Shown here one piece after another: positions 1 to 6,917 of a stretch of 13,675 nucleotides of DNA (position 1 is the first letter of the stretch; every line of letters starts with the position of its first letter). The stretch is from Verrucomicrobiota bacterium (GTDB lineage: Bacteria > Verrucomicrobiota > Verrucomicrobiia > Chthoniobacterales > UBA10450). The notes beneath the pieces were generated by a model. That model saw only the letters and a list, made by a program, of their open reading frames with translations. It was not told where the DNA came from and searched no databases. The DNA lies in NCBI GenBank assembly GCA_003219225.1, contig QHPZ01000038.1, forward strand, positions 2,535 through 16,209, read 5' to 3'. A program made the position numbers and the translations under genes.

Positions 1-864
1 TTTCTCGGGCCAAACGGCGCGGGCAAAACGACCGTGCTCAAGATGCTTTCCGGTTTGCTCAATCCGACTTCGGGCGATGCGCGCGTGCTCGGATTTGTGC
101 CGTGGGAGCGGCGCAACGAGATGAAGCGACAATTCAGTTTGCTCATGGGCCAGAAGAACGCGCTCTGGTGGGACCTGCCGGCGCAGGAATCGCTCGAGCT
201 GAATCGCGCGATTTACGGAATAGATCGAGGGCGTTTCAACAAAGTCGTCGGCGGACTGGCCGAGCTGCTCGAGGTCTCGGACAAAATGAACGTGATGGTG
301 CGCGAGCTTTCGTTAGGCGAACGCATGAAAATGGAATTGATCTCCGCGCTCATCCATGAACCGCGCGTGTTATTTCTCGACGAGCCAACCATCGGGCTCG
401 ATGTCGTCAGTCAAAAACGGGTGCGCGAATTTCTCCGGATTTACAACGAACAACATCGCATCGTGACCCTGCTCACCAGCCATTACATGCAGGACATCGA
501 AGAGCTCTGTCATCGCGTCCTGGTCATCGATCACGGCCAGATCTTTTTCGACGGTCCGCTGAACGAGATTGTCGATCGCTTCTCCGATTATAAAATTCTC
601 AGCCTTACTTTCGAAAAACAATCGGCCCGCGATTTCTCCGAGTTCGGTGTGGTGATCGAGCAAACGCCCGCCTCTGTTCAGTTAAAGGTCCCGCGTGCGA
701 AAGTTACAGACACGTGCCGCCGATTACTCGAAGCGTGCGACGTGACCGACATTAATGTGCAGGAAGTGCCGGTCGAAGAAGTGATTCGTCAGCTTTTTGG
801 CGAACGAAAGGAAACGCAGCGCGCCGCCGCCGAGCAAAAGCCAGCCGCCGCAGTGGCGACTTAG
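1..864 (+). CDS. ABC-2-type exporter ATP-binding subunit (COG4586-like), 5' truncated by window edge
   Basis: This is the nucleotide-binding subunit of an ABC exporter, which hydrolyses ATP at the inner face of the membrane to drive a separate permease. The frame is open from base 1, so the start lies upstream, probably about 40-60 residues away. Counting from the first visible codon, Walker A GPNGAGKTT is at residues 3-11, the Q-loop Gln near 51, the signature LSLGE near 103-107, Walker B VLFLDEP near 123-129 and the switch His in LLTSH near 161. The segment around the Q-loop (QKNALWWDLP) and the roughly 100-residue C-terminal domain resemble the COG4586 group, which usually pairs with two ABC-2 permeases; none is visible here. 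The tail is Ala/Lys/Glu-rich. The TAG stop shares bases with the TAA of the convergent gene (TTAG, 861-864). The ABC ATPase call is firm; the substrate is unknown. Confidence 0.93.
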   Translation, partial: FLGPNGAGKTTVLKMLSGLLNPTSGDARVLGFVPWERRNEMKRQFSLLMGQKNALWWDLPAQESLELNRAIYGIDRGRFNKVVGGLAELLEVSDKMNVMVRELSLGERMKMELISALIHEPRVLFLDEPTIGLDVVSQKRVREFLRIYNEQHRIVTLLTSHYMQDIEELCHRVLVIDHGQIFFDGPLNEIVDRFSDYKILSLTFEKQSARDFSEFGVVIEQTPASVQLKVPRAKVTDTCRRLLEACDVTDINVQEVPVEEVIRQLFGERKETQRAAAEQKPAAAVAT

Positions 865-1127
865 CGCCGGCTCAGCGCCTGGCGCAGCTCGTGAACATAA
901 CCCGGGTTGACCTCGAACGCGGTGACTGGCATTTCCGCCAACTGAACCTGCTCATAGTAGGGAACGCTTTCGACAAACCCGGCCGCCATCAGGCTATTGA
1001 GCGTGTCGGTCACGTCCTCCACCTCCATGCGTACGTGATCCTGAATCTCGGCGCCGAGCATCGATTCGGCGAATCCAATCGCCCGCACCACGCTCGCCTC
1101 GCGGCCGGTTAATTTGATCTGACGCAT
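861..1127 (-). CDS. Small winged-helix-like protein, function unknown (88 aa)
   Basis: I do not recognise a named family. The 88-residue product looks like a compact all-helical or winged-helix domain: a helix at 8-25, a second at about 27-36, a recognition-helix-like segment EDVTDTLNSLMAAGFVES at 37-54, then a beta-hairpin-like stretch and a C-terminal helix. The phrase 'LNSLMAAGFVES' is typical of helix-turn-helix proteins in which a recognition helix is followed by a wing. The gene is last in the minus-strand run, 53 bp after the SDR gene. No Shine-Dalgarno sequence precedes the ATG; a T7 run ends 3 nt upstream of it. Its stop overlaps that of the ABC ATPase tail-to-tail. It could be a DNA-binding regulator or a protein-interaction wHTH. 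That it is a real gene is likely from codon usage and placement. Confidence 0.7.
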   Translation of the reverse strand: MRQIKLTGREASVVRAIGFAESMLGAEIQDHVRMEVEDVTDTLNSLMAAGFVESVPYYEQVQLAEMPVTAFEVNPGYVHELRQALSRR

Positions 1128-1180
1128 TCACAAAAAAATAGCAGCTACTATGCCGGTAGAATCGTTGAAGCACTGAAGCG

Positions 1181-2032
1181 CTACAGCTCGTAGGTTGCCA
1201 GGACGCTGTTCTCCATTCCTTCGGCAAAGGTGGGATACTGCGGCACCCAACCCAGGCCGCGCAGCTTGGTGTTACTTACCTGTTTGTTGCTCCAGCCCCG
1301 TTTGCGTTTCGCTGGCAACGAACCAACCGAAGGTAACGGCCGATTCAACTTCGCCGCCAGCCACCGATAACATTCGCTTTGCCGAATCGGCTGATCATCG
1401 ACCACGTTAAAAATTTCGCCGCGCGTCGATCGTTGGGCCGACAACAGAACGAGGGCGGTCGCGGCATCATCGCGATGGATTTGATTGAGCAAGCGGTCGT
1501 TGTGCGGATCGATTACGGCGTCGCCAGCCCGCAAACTTTTGAGCAAGAATGAACGCCCCGGTCCGTAAATTCCCGCGAGACGCGCAACCACTCCATCGTG
1601 CTCGAGCGCGAGTTGCTCTGCCTCGCGCAAGACTCTTCCGGCTGGGTGCGTTGGCTCAGCCGGGCTTTCTTCGGTGACGGACTCGCCACCGGTTTGCGCA
1701 TACACACTCGTGCTGCTGACGAACAAAAGTTTCGCCGCAGTGAAGCGAGCGACGAGATTGCGCGCACCTTCCAGATAAAGCTGGCGGTAAAGATCGACAT
1801 CGCCGCCGCGCGTACTGGCGCAATGAATCACTGCGTCGAAGTTCGTTTTGCACGCCATCACTGCAGCTCGGTCGGACAAATCGACTGCCCGCGCTGAATA
1901 CGATTTTGCAGAGAGCCTTTGCACCGCTTCGGTCGAACGCGTCCAGCCTTCGACCTGCCACCCACGCGTAACAAATAAACCCGCCGTCGCTTCCCCCAAG
2001 TAGCCGCAACCGGCGATCAAAACCCGCGGCAT
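1181..2032 (-). CDS. NAD(P)-dependent atypical SDR epimerase/reductase, YeeZ-like (COG0451)
   Basis: A 283-aa cytosolic protein with an N-terminal Rossmann fold. The dinucleotide-binding GxGxxG motif is GCGYLG at residues 8-13. DLSD at 51-54 and the strand ending FDAVIHCAS at 65-73 fit an extended or atypical short-chain dehydrogenase. The segment VSSTSVYAQTGGESVTEESP (105-124) is the family's substrate-side motif. The classical YxxxK catalytic pair is replaced by an AGRVLREAE stretch, as in the YeeZ subgroup of atypical SDRs, so oxidoreductase activity should not be assumed. RLAGIYGPGR at 151-160 is the conserved patch after the active site. The length is normal for the group. The gene starts 16 bp after scpA in the same direction and is probably co-transcribed. 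The substrate is unknown. Confidence 0.85.
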   Translation of the reverse strand: MPRVLIAGCGYLGEATAGLFVTRGWQVEGWTRSTEAVQRLSAKSYSARAVDLSDRAAVMACKTNFDAVIHCASTRGGDVDLYRQLYLEGARNLVARFTAAKLLFVSSTSVYAQTGGESVTEESPAEPTHPAGRVLREAEQLALEHDGVVARLAGIYGPGRSFLLKSLRAGDAVIDPHNDRLLNQIHRDDAATALVLLSAQRSTRGEIFNVVDDQPIRQSECYRWLAAKLNRPLPSVGSLPAKRKRGWSNKQVSNTKLRGLGWVPQYPTFAEGMENSVLATYEL

Positions 2033-2036
2033 TGCG

Positions 2037-2047
2037 ATTGTCGATCT
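2037..2047 (-). repeat. AGATCGACAAT intergenic motif, copy 1
   Basis: The 11-mer AGATCGACAAT reads on the minus strand within the 16-bp gap between scpA and the SDR gene, ending 4 nt before the SDR ATG. The same 11-mer occurs at 6929-6939 and 12354-12364, both also between genes. Its function is unknown. Confidence 0.4.
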
Positions 2048-2048
2048 T

Positions 2049-2771
2049 TCACGCGACGGCAGGCGCGATCTCGATCTCCTCGAACAGACTTCTTTGGAGC
2101 GCGTGCACCTGCCGCAAGCGAATCAATTCCAAAAGTGCAAGAAACGTGACCACAACTTCGACGCGCGAGGCCATGGCGCCAAACAAATCGGAAAAACGCA
2201 GGGAGGCGCCGCCGCCCACCCGCTGCAGTATGAGGTCGATCTTTTCCGAAACGCTGAAGCGCTCGCCGAAAATCTCCTGCACGTCCTGGCGCGCTTCGAC
2301 GCGTTTGATCACCGCCTGGAAGGCATTGATCAACTGAAAAATCCCAACCTCGTCCAGCCGAAGCGGCCCGTCCGGCGGCGGCGCCGCTCCTTCACGCGGA
2401 AAGGTCCGCTCCTGTTCCAGCTCGCGCCGGTGCAGCTCGGCGGCAGCGTCCTTGAACTTCTTGTATTCGATCAGTTGCCGGATCAGCTCCCAGCGCGGGT
2501 CGTGTTCGTCGGCATCTTCTTCCGGCGGCTGCTGGTCGGCCGGCAAAAGGCTGCGGCTTTTCCAGTAAATGAGATTGGCCGCCATGACGAGAAATTCGCC
2601 GGCCAAATCGATATTCAATTCCGTGAAGGCCTGAAGATACTCGAGGTACTGGTGCGTAATGCGCTCGAGCGAGATATCGTAAATGTCGATCTCGTCGCGC
2701 TTGATCAGGTAAAGGAGGAGATCAAGCGGCCCCTCGAAAATCTCGAGCCTGACCTTGTAATCGGTATCCAT
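2049..2771 (-). CDS. scpA: Segregation and condensation protein A (kleisin)
   Basis: ScpA is the kleisin that bridges the two heads of the SMC dimer and, with ScpB, compacts and segregates the nucleoid. The 240-aa length is normal. The N-terminal SMC-neck-binding domain is clear: FEGPLDLLLYLIKRDEIDIY at residues 12-31, then the helix with LAGEFLVMAANLIYWKSRSLLP at about 56-77 (family consensus ends KSRxLLP). An acidic linker (QQPPEEDADEHD) and a charged helical region follow. The C-terminal winged helix (about 165-240) binds the other SMC head and contains the typical TFLALLELIRL segment. The gene lies 46 bp downstream of the rodA stop (2818). No scpB is in the window. Start: first ATG of the conserved N-terminus, with a GAGAG immediately upstream that is too close to be a good ribosome site. 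Confidence 0.95.
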   Translation of the reverse strand: MDTDYKVRLEIFEGPLDLLLYLIKRDEIDIYDISLERITHQYLEYLQAFTELNIDLAGEFLVMAANLIYWKSRSLLPADQQPPEEDADEHDPRWELIRQLIEYKKFKDAAAELHRRELEQERTFPREGAAPPPDGPLRLDEVGIFQLINAFQAVIKRVEARQDVQEIFGERFSVSEKIDLILQRVGGGASLRFSDLFGAMASRVEVVVTFLALLELIRLRQVHALQRSLFEEIEIAPAVA

Positions 2772-2817
2772 CTCTCGTGCGCGGCGACGGTCGAGGGCTG
2801 CTAAGACTTCGCGTCGA

Positions 2818-3862
2818 TCAGCGAGCGAACTTCCGATGCACCCAGACGCTGTTCACAATGCCGAGCCCGAACATAATCATAAGAACAAAGGAGCCGCTGT
2901 AGCTGATCAGCGGCAATGGCACGCCGGTGATGGGCAGGATCGAAATCGTCATGCCGATGTTTTGAAAAATATGCGTGAAAATGAGTGCGGTGATGCCGAC
3001 GACCAGAAGCAGGCCGAAATTGTCCGCCGCAAAAAAGGCAACAAAGAGACACGTCAGCAGCAGCAGGGCGAATGCGCCGATCAGAAACAGTCCGCCGACA
3101 AATCCCCACTGCTCGCCGATTGCGGAAAAGATGTAATCGTTCCCAGCCGCCTGAGCCGATCGCAATGAGCGACTGGTTGATCGCCCAGGAGGCACCCTGT
3201 TTATCGATATCGGGATTGATGAAGGCTGTGATCCGCTGCTGCTGATAAGGCTTTAAACCCAAGTGAATCGCAATTGGGATAAAACCAATCCCGATCAGAA
3301 CGATGCAGATCAAATAGCGCAGCGGCAAACCGGCGGAGAAAAGCAGCGCGAGCAGCACCGGTACCCAAATAATGACCTCGCCAAGATCCGGCTGCATTAA
3401 GATTAGGAGGCAGGGCGCACCGGCAATGGCGCCGCACAAAAGCAAACGCAGCATCGGATGCATTTGCCGAAATTGACTGAGGAATAACGCCATCACCATG
3501 ATTCCGGCGATGACGGCAAGCTGGGCGGGTTGAAAGTTGATCGGCCCCAAATGAAGCCAGCTGCGCGCTCCGTAGACTTTAGTTCCCATGAACTTGGTCA
3601 GGACCAAAAAAATGATGCCGGCCAGATACATCGGCAGTGCGCCCCACCGGATCCAGCGGTAATCGATCAGGCTCACGATCATGAAGGCAAAGAAGCCGAC
3701 CAGCACCCAATTCGCCTGTTTGCGCCAGAAATCCGCCGCGATCGAGTCCTCGCGCATGTAGGTCGCACTGTAGATCGCGATCACGCCGAAAATCGCGAGT
3801 GCGAGCATGTTGAGCAGCAGAAGCCAGTTGAGCCCAAGCAGCTTGCGCAGAAATGGTGTCAT
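2818..3862 (-). pseudogene. rodA: Rod shape-determining protein RodA (SEDS glycosyltransferase), internal deletion with frameshift
   Basis: RodA is the SEDS-family peptidoglycan polymerase of the elongasome, a multi-pass inner-membrane protein working with PBP2. Frame one (3862 to about 3148, about 238 residues) has the N-terminal membrane helices, the QPDLGEV motif near 158-164 and the end AINQSLIAIGSGG. The next conserved segment (GKG...GTQ...FLPE in the family) is absent. Homology resumes in a second frame at NDYIFSAIGEQWGF, encoded from about 3141, and continues through ITGVPLPLISYSGS to the stop at 2818. Staying in the first frame runs to a stop at 2801 and gives a non-RodA, Arg/His-rich tail. 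The break maps to 3139-3152. The two parts sum to about 347 residues, roughly 20 below a typical RodA. Either a real lesion or an assembly error is possible. It is the first gene of a minus-strand run with scpA. Confidence 0.88.
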
Positions 3863-3915
3863 GTCGATCTAAGCTCGCTTCAATTTCAGTTCATCGGGCC
3901 GAACAGAGCGGAGGA

Positions 3916-3943
3916 ACTATACGCATTTTGGCCGCGGCGTAAA
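3916..3943 (-). promoter_or_regulatory. Candidate sigma70-type promoter for rodA run
   Basis: On the minus strand TATAGT (3921-3916, 5 of 6 to TATAAT) is preceded at 16 bp by TTTACG (3943-3938, 4 of 6 to TTGACA). Transcription would begin about 45 nt upstream of the rodA ATG. Pattern match only. Confidence 0.35.
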
Positions 3944-3951
3944 TTCGCCGC
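3934..3951. promoter_or_regulatory. Inverted repeat GCGGCG-TAAATT-CGCCGC overlapping the rodA -35
   Basis: Perfect 6-bp arms around a 6-nt AT spacer, in the gap between the divergent rodA and SprT-like genes. It overlaps the candidate -35 box, so it could be an operator, or it could be chance in GC-rich DNA. Confidence 0.3.
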
Positions 3952-4067
3952 CTGTCGACTTGGAAAATTGACCGCCGGTCCCGCGCAAGCTGTTGGAAGC
4001 AAGGGCCTTATCTCGAAACCAAAAATATTTGCACCGTTCTCTTGTCAGCCCCGGCCGGGCCACTAAA

Positions 4068-4562
4068 ATGCTCTTCCACTTTGTCGTGAACTCCCGGAAA
4101 CCAGCGCGCAGAACAAAACGAACGAAGCGAAAGCTCGCTCATCCCAAGCTGCCGATGCAACGCCAGCTCAATTTACGGCACGAAGGCAAACATTTCGATT
4201 TACGCGTCATTTTCGAGCAACTGAACGAACGCTACTTTCGGGGCCGGCTGCGCGGTTACGAGGTGATGTGGGGACGTCGGCGCAAACACCGCCCAAGGGA
4301 TTATTTCATCTTCGGCACGATCCAGGAACAAGACCGCGTCATCCGCATTCATCCTTCGCTTGATCAGCCCTTCGTTCCGATCTGGTTTCTTCGCTACGTG
4401 CTCTATCACGAAATGCTCCACTCAGTTGTGCCGGATGAGCCACTCTCGCGCGGCCGCCGCCGTGTACATACGGAAGAATTCAACCGGCTCGAGCGCAGCT
4501 TCCGGGGTTACCATCGCGCCCGGCGGTGGGAAGAAGAGAACCTGGCGCGCTTTCTTCGTTAG
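4068..4562 (+). CDS. SprT-like zinc metalloprotease domain protein
   Basis: A 164-aa protein with the SprT/Spartan-type gluzincin core. The HExxH zinc site is HEMLH at residues 114-118, preceded by the hydrophobic helix WFLRYVLY; the third ligand is probably H134 in VHTEEF, followed by an aromatic/basic helix. The N-terminal half contains VIFEQLNERYFRGRL (48-61), the usual SprT lead-in. The first 29 residues are strongly basic (about 10 Arg/Lys), which could help nucleic-acid contact or be partly untranslated. Start choice: the ATG at 4068; the TTG at 3993 has no ribosome site, and an ATG at 4155 would give a 135-aa protein that keeps the whole core. It stands alone on the plus strand, divergent from rodA and ending 7 bp from the convergent YbbR-like gene. 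Family members act on DNA-bound or unknown proteins; the target here is unknown. Confidence 0.82.
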   Translation: MLFHFVVNSRKPARRTKRTKRKLAHPKLPMQRQLNLRHEGKHFDLRVIFEQLNERYFRGRLRGYEVMWGRRRKHRPRDYFIFGTIQEQDRVIRIHPSLDQPFVPIWFLRYVLYHEMLHSVVPDEPLSRGRRRVHTEEFNRLERSFRGYHRARRWEEENLARFLR

Positions 4563-4569
4563 GCCGCGG

Positions 4570-4719
4570 CTAGCGCCGTTCCGACGTGCTCGTGCCAAGG
4601 CGGCCCTCAGACGGCGAGGGCGTCGTCGCTACGTTCTTTTTGATCAGGTACCAGAGGGTGGTGGCGAGTAGCAGGCAGATCAACTTCGCGCGCCAGTTTT
4701 TCAGGATCAGTTTCTTCAT
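4570..4719 (-). CDS. YbbR/CdaR-like N-terminal membrane-anchor microprotein (49 aa), overlaps cdaA out of frame
   Basis: A 49-residue product: a basic start MKKLILKNWRAK, one membrane helix LICLLLATTLWYLI (about 13-26), KKNV, then a Ser/Thr/Pro-rich tail. The start and helix look like the N-terminal anchor of YbbR/CdaR proteins, which are normally encoded just after cdaA and regulate c-di-AMP synthesis at the membrane. The extracytoplasmic YbbR repeats are absent, so this is a truncated or minimal version. The ATG at 4719 begins at the second base of cdaA codon Tyr255, so 113 nt are shared with cdaA in a different frame. A 49-aa frame with such a family-like N-terminus is unlikely to be chance, but it is too short to be certain. 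Confidence 0.6.
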   Translation of the reverse strand: MKKLILKNWRAKLICLLLATTLWYLIKKNVATTPSPSEGRLGTSTSERR

Positions 4720-5482
4720 AATTGCCGTGCAATAAAATTTCCGCGATGCGCTGGCGAAACGTCTCGGGCGTGAACCCACGCTCGATCCGCCGGCGATGGC
4801 AAATCGAAATGCCGCCAGTCTCTTCCGACACCACCACCGCCAATGCGTCCGACTCCTCCGTAATGCCGAGGCCGGCGCGGTGCCGCAAACCAAGGCTGCG
4901 ATCGAGCGTTTCGCGCTGACTTACCGGAAAAATGCAAGCCGCGGCTGCGATCCGGCCGTTGCGAATGATCACGCCGCCATCGTGCAGTGCAGATTTCGGA
5001 TGAAAAATCGTCAGGATCAACTCGACCGAAAAATCGCTGTCCAGCATGACACCGGTTTCCTCGTAAACGCGGATTGACGTGTCGCGCTCGATCGCGATCA
5101 GCGCGCCGAATTGTTTGTTCGCCAGTTGCGTCACCGCCTCAGCGAGATCGTGCACGGTCTCACGTTTCTCGCTCGTTAGGGAAAAGATGGGATGGCCGCC
5201 GAGTTCCGCCAAGCCGCGACGAAGTTCCGGTTGAAAAATCACCACCAACGCCACCGCGAGAAAGACCGAGAAGCTTCTGACGATCCAGCCAATCACCGGC
5301 AAGTTCAGCAACGTCGAAATCAAGATCAGCGTCAAAAAAACAATGGCCAGACCGGTCAACACTTTCGCGCCGCGCGTGCCGCGGAAGTAAAGATAGCCGT
5401 AATAGATCGCCACCCACAGAATGATGATCTCCAGGATACTGCGCCAGCTCTTCAACCAGAGATAAAGCAGTTGGTCGATCAT
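4607..5482 (-). CDS. cdaA: Diadenylate cyclase (c-di-AMP synthase), CdaA/DacA family
   Basis: CdaA condenses two ATP into the second messenger cyclic di-AMP at the membrane. The 291-aa protein has three N-terminal transmembrane helices (about 13-31, 40-58 and 66-84), a linker with QPELRRGLAELG (84-95), then the DAC domain. Catalytic motifs are intact: LHDGGVIIRNGRI (167-178, DGG) and the ATP-binding RHRAG (200-204), with SEETG at 219-223. The start overlaps the folP stop (ATGA, 5479-5482), and a GGAGG lies 10 nt before the ATG, so translation is probably coupled to folP. The last 37 residues (from Tyr255) are charged, look unlike the conserved core and coincide with the overlapping YbbR-like gene. 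Pairing with folP rather than glmM is a context difference from Firmicutes. Confidence 0.95.
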   Translation of the reverse strand: MIDQLLYLWLKSWRSILEIIILWVAIYYGYLYFRGTRGAKVLTGLAIVFLTLILISTLLNLPVIGWIVRSFSVFLAVALVVIFQPELRRGLAELGGHPIFSLTSEKRETVHDLAEAVTQLANKQFGALIAIERDTSIRVYEETGVMLDSDFSVELILTIFHPKSALHDGGVIIRNGRIAAAACIFPVSQRETLDRSLGLRHRAGLGITEESDALAVVVSEETGGISICHRRRIERGFTPETFRQRIAEILLHGNYEETDPEKLAREVDLPATRHHPLVPDQKERSDDALAV

Positions 5483-6324
5483 GACAGGATCGCCTCCGCC
5501 ACGCGCAACGCCGCCACGTTTTCCTTCACATCATGCACACGAAAAATATCTGCGCCACGACCGCGCAACAGCGCAGTCAGCGCCAAGGTAGGCGCCACGC
5601 GTTCGCTTCTTTCCCCGGTCCCGGCCAATTTGCCGAGAAAGGATTTTCGCGAAAGGCCGACCACCAGTGGCCGGTCGTGCGCACGCAGGCGCGCCACGTT
5701 CTTGAGCAGCTCGATGTTATGCATAAGCATTTTGCCGAAACCAATTCCCGGATCAAACGCCATGCCCATCGGATCAACGCCGCACTGTAGGGCGCGGCCA
5801 TATTGTTGTAAAAAAAAATCAGCCACTTCCGTAACAACGTCGTCGTAATGCGGAGAAATTTGCATCGTGCGCGGATCCCCCTGCATGTGCATGATGATCA
5901 GCGCGGCTTTCCGTTCCGCCGCCAATGGTAACATCTTCGGATCGCCGCGCCCACCAGTCACGTCATTGATGATTGCCGCGCCTGCATCGAGCGCCCACGC
6001 CGCGACTTCGCCTTTTGACGTGTCGATCGCAATGAGTTTGTCTATCTTGCGACGGAGTTGCTCGATCACCGGGATCACCCGTCGAAGTTCTTCTTTCGTA
6101 TCCACCGGCTCCGCGCCTGGCCGGGTCGATTCACCGCCCACGTCGATGATGTCGGCGCCCTCGTTTGCCATTTCCAATCCGCGCGCGACAGCTGTTTCAG
6201 TATCGAAAAATCTGCCCCCGTCTGAAAACGAATCCGGCGTCACATTGAGCACACCCATGATCATCCCACGCCGGGAAAGATCGACAACCTGCTCGCCGAT
6301 CTTCCACAGTCGCTCGTGCATCAT
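5479..6324 (-). CDS. folP: Dihydropteroate synthase
   Basis: FolP joins p-aminobenzoate to dihydropterin pyrophosphate in folate synthesis; it is a cytosolic TIM barrel and the sulfonamide target. The protein is 281 aa, full length. Both signature motifs are present: NVTPDSFSDGG (27-37) and DVGGESTRPGA (61-71). Further active-site strands are IAIDTS (98-103), IINDVTGG (118-125), DPGIGFGK (191-198), GLSRKSFLG (223-231) and RVHDV (262-266). The start is one of two adjacent ATGs (6324 or 6321), with no Shine-Dalgarno; instead one arm of a stem-loop lies at -2 to -11. A T9 homopolymer (5818-5810) lies inside the codons for Asp-Phe-Phe-Leu. The gene overlaps cdaA by 4 nt. Confidence 0.97.
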   Translation of the reverse strand: MMHERLWKIGEQVVDLSRRGMIMGVLNVTPDSFSDGGRFFDTETAVARGLEMANEGADIIDVGGESTRPGAEPVDTKEELRRVIPVIEQLRRKIDKLIAIDTSKGEVAAWALDAGAAIINDVTGGRGDPKMLPLAAERKAALIIMHMQGDPRTMQISPHYDDVVTEVADFFLQQYGRALQCGVDPMGMAFDPGIGFGKMLMHNIELLKNVARLRAHDRPLVVGLSRKSFLGKLAGTGERSERVAPTLALTALLRGRGADIFRVHDVKENVAALRVAEAILS

Positions 6325-6325
6325 T

Positions 6326-6369
6326 GGGTGAGACTATCACACGTTTGTCGGCTCGACAGAGTCTCGCCC
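6326..6369 (-). promoter_or_regulatory. Nested stem-loop between PEBP gene and folP, touching the folP start
   Basis: GGGTGAGACT (6326-6335) and AGTCTCGCCC (6360-6369) form a 10-bp stem with one G-U-type mismatch. Inside it TGTCG-GCT-CGACA (6346-6358) forms a 5-bp hairpin. There is no T tract on either side, so it is not a classic intrinsic terminator. It fills the gap and covers the folP ribosome-binding position, so it may modulate folP translation. Confidence 0.4.
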
Positions 6370-6380
6370 CACCAGAACAA

Positions 6381-6902
6381 TTATTTCTTGTGCGAGTAGC
6401 GCCCCATCAGCTGGCCTTCGGCGATGGCGTGGCCTTTCATCGCCGCGTCCACTTCCTTGCGTTTGGCGCCAGCCTTGAGGTCAAGTATTGTATCGAGCGC
6501 GTAAATCTTGAAGTAGTAGCGGTGCGTGCCTGAAGGCGGCTGGGGCCCATCGTAGCCCGAGCCGGGATAATCGTTCGTGCCCTGCGCCCCGCCCTTGGGT
6601 ACACTGTTCTCCGCCACCTCAGTCGTTTTCGGATCGATGTTCCAGCACAGCCAGTGTGTAAACAAGCCGACCGGCGCGTCCGGATCGTCCACGATCAAAA
6701 GCAGACTCTTGGCTTCCGCCGGGACGCCCTCGATCCGCAGCGGCGGATTCACGTTCTGCCCCTGCTTCGCGTAATTGTCGGGAATCGTTCCGCCTTCACT
6801 GAAAGCTGAGCTGGTGATTTTCATTGTTCCTCCTCCTGCCGCGAACGACGCAATTGCGCCGAGCGCGATCGCAACTGCGCCGGTGATAATCGCTTTTTGC
6901 AT
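6381..6902 (-). CDS. YbhB/YbcL-family (PEBP-like) protein with signal peptide
   Basis: A 173-aa phosphatidylethanolamine-binding-protein-like protein. Motifs: DDPDAP at 72-77, HWLCWN at 83-88 and GTHRYYFKIYAL at 125-136, forming the family's anion or ligand pocket. The first 25 residues (MQK, then a hydrophobic Ala/Ile/Gly stretch ending SFAAGGG) look like a Sec signal peptide, so the product is probably periplasmic; there is no lipobox Cys. A Met at residue 27 would give the short cytosolic form, but a clear Shine-Dalgarno precedes the long start. The biochemical role of bacterial members is unsettled. It is divergent from rnr across a 51-bp gap and 56 bp upstream of folP in the same direction. 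Confidence 0.92.
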   Translation of the reverse strand: MQKAIITGAVAIALGAIASFAAGGGTMKITSSAFSEGGTIPDNYAKQGQNVNPPLRIEGVPAEAKSLLLIVDDPDAPVGLFTHWLCWNIDPKTTEVAENSVPKGGAQGTNDYPGSGYDGPQPPSGTHRYYFKIYALDTILDLKAGAKRKEVDAAMKGHAIAEGQLMGRYSHKK

Positions 6903-6909
6903 TGTTCAA

Positions 6910-6915
6910 CCTCCC
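6910..6915 (-). promoter_or_regulatory. Shine-Dalgarno GGGAGG of the PEBP gene
   Basis: GGGAGG on the minus strand, 7 nt before the ATG at 6902. It supports the long, signal-peptide-bearing start. It is one of only two convincing ribosome sites in the window. Confidence 0.75.
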
Positions 6916-6917
6916 AT

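Noticed and set aside
1128..1150. Intrinsic terminator after the SDR gene (ATAG...CTAT followed by T7)
   Set aside because: The stem is only about 5 AT-rich pairs; too weak to call, although the T7 run just before the next ATG is real.
2094..2804. Long open frame (236 codons) on the plus strand across scpA
   Set aside because: It lies antisense to the clearly conserved scpA and reads as a His/Arg/Gln-rich shadow typical of GC-rich antisense frames; no family resemblance.
3993..4067. TTG-initiated 25-residue extension of the SprT-like protein
   Set aside because: No ribosome site and no family similarity; the ATG at 4068 is the simpler start.
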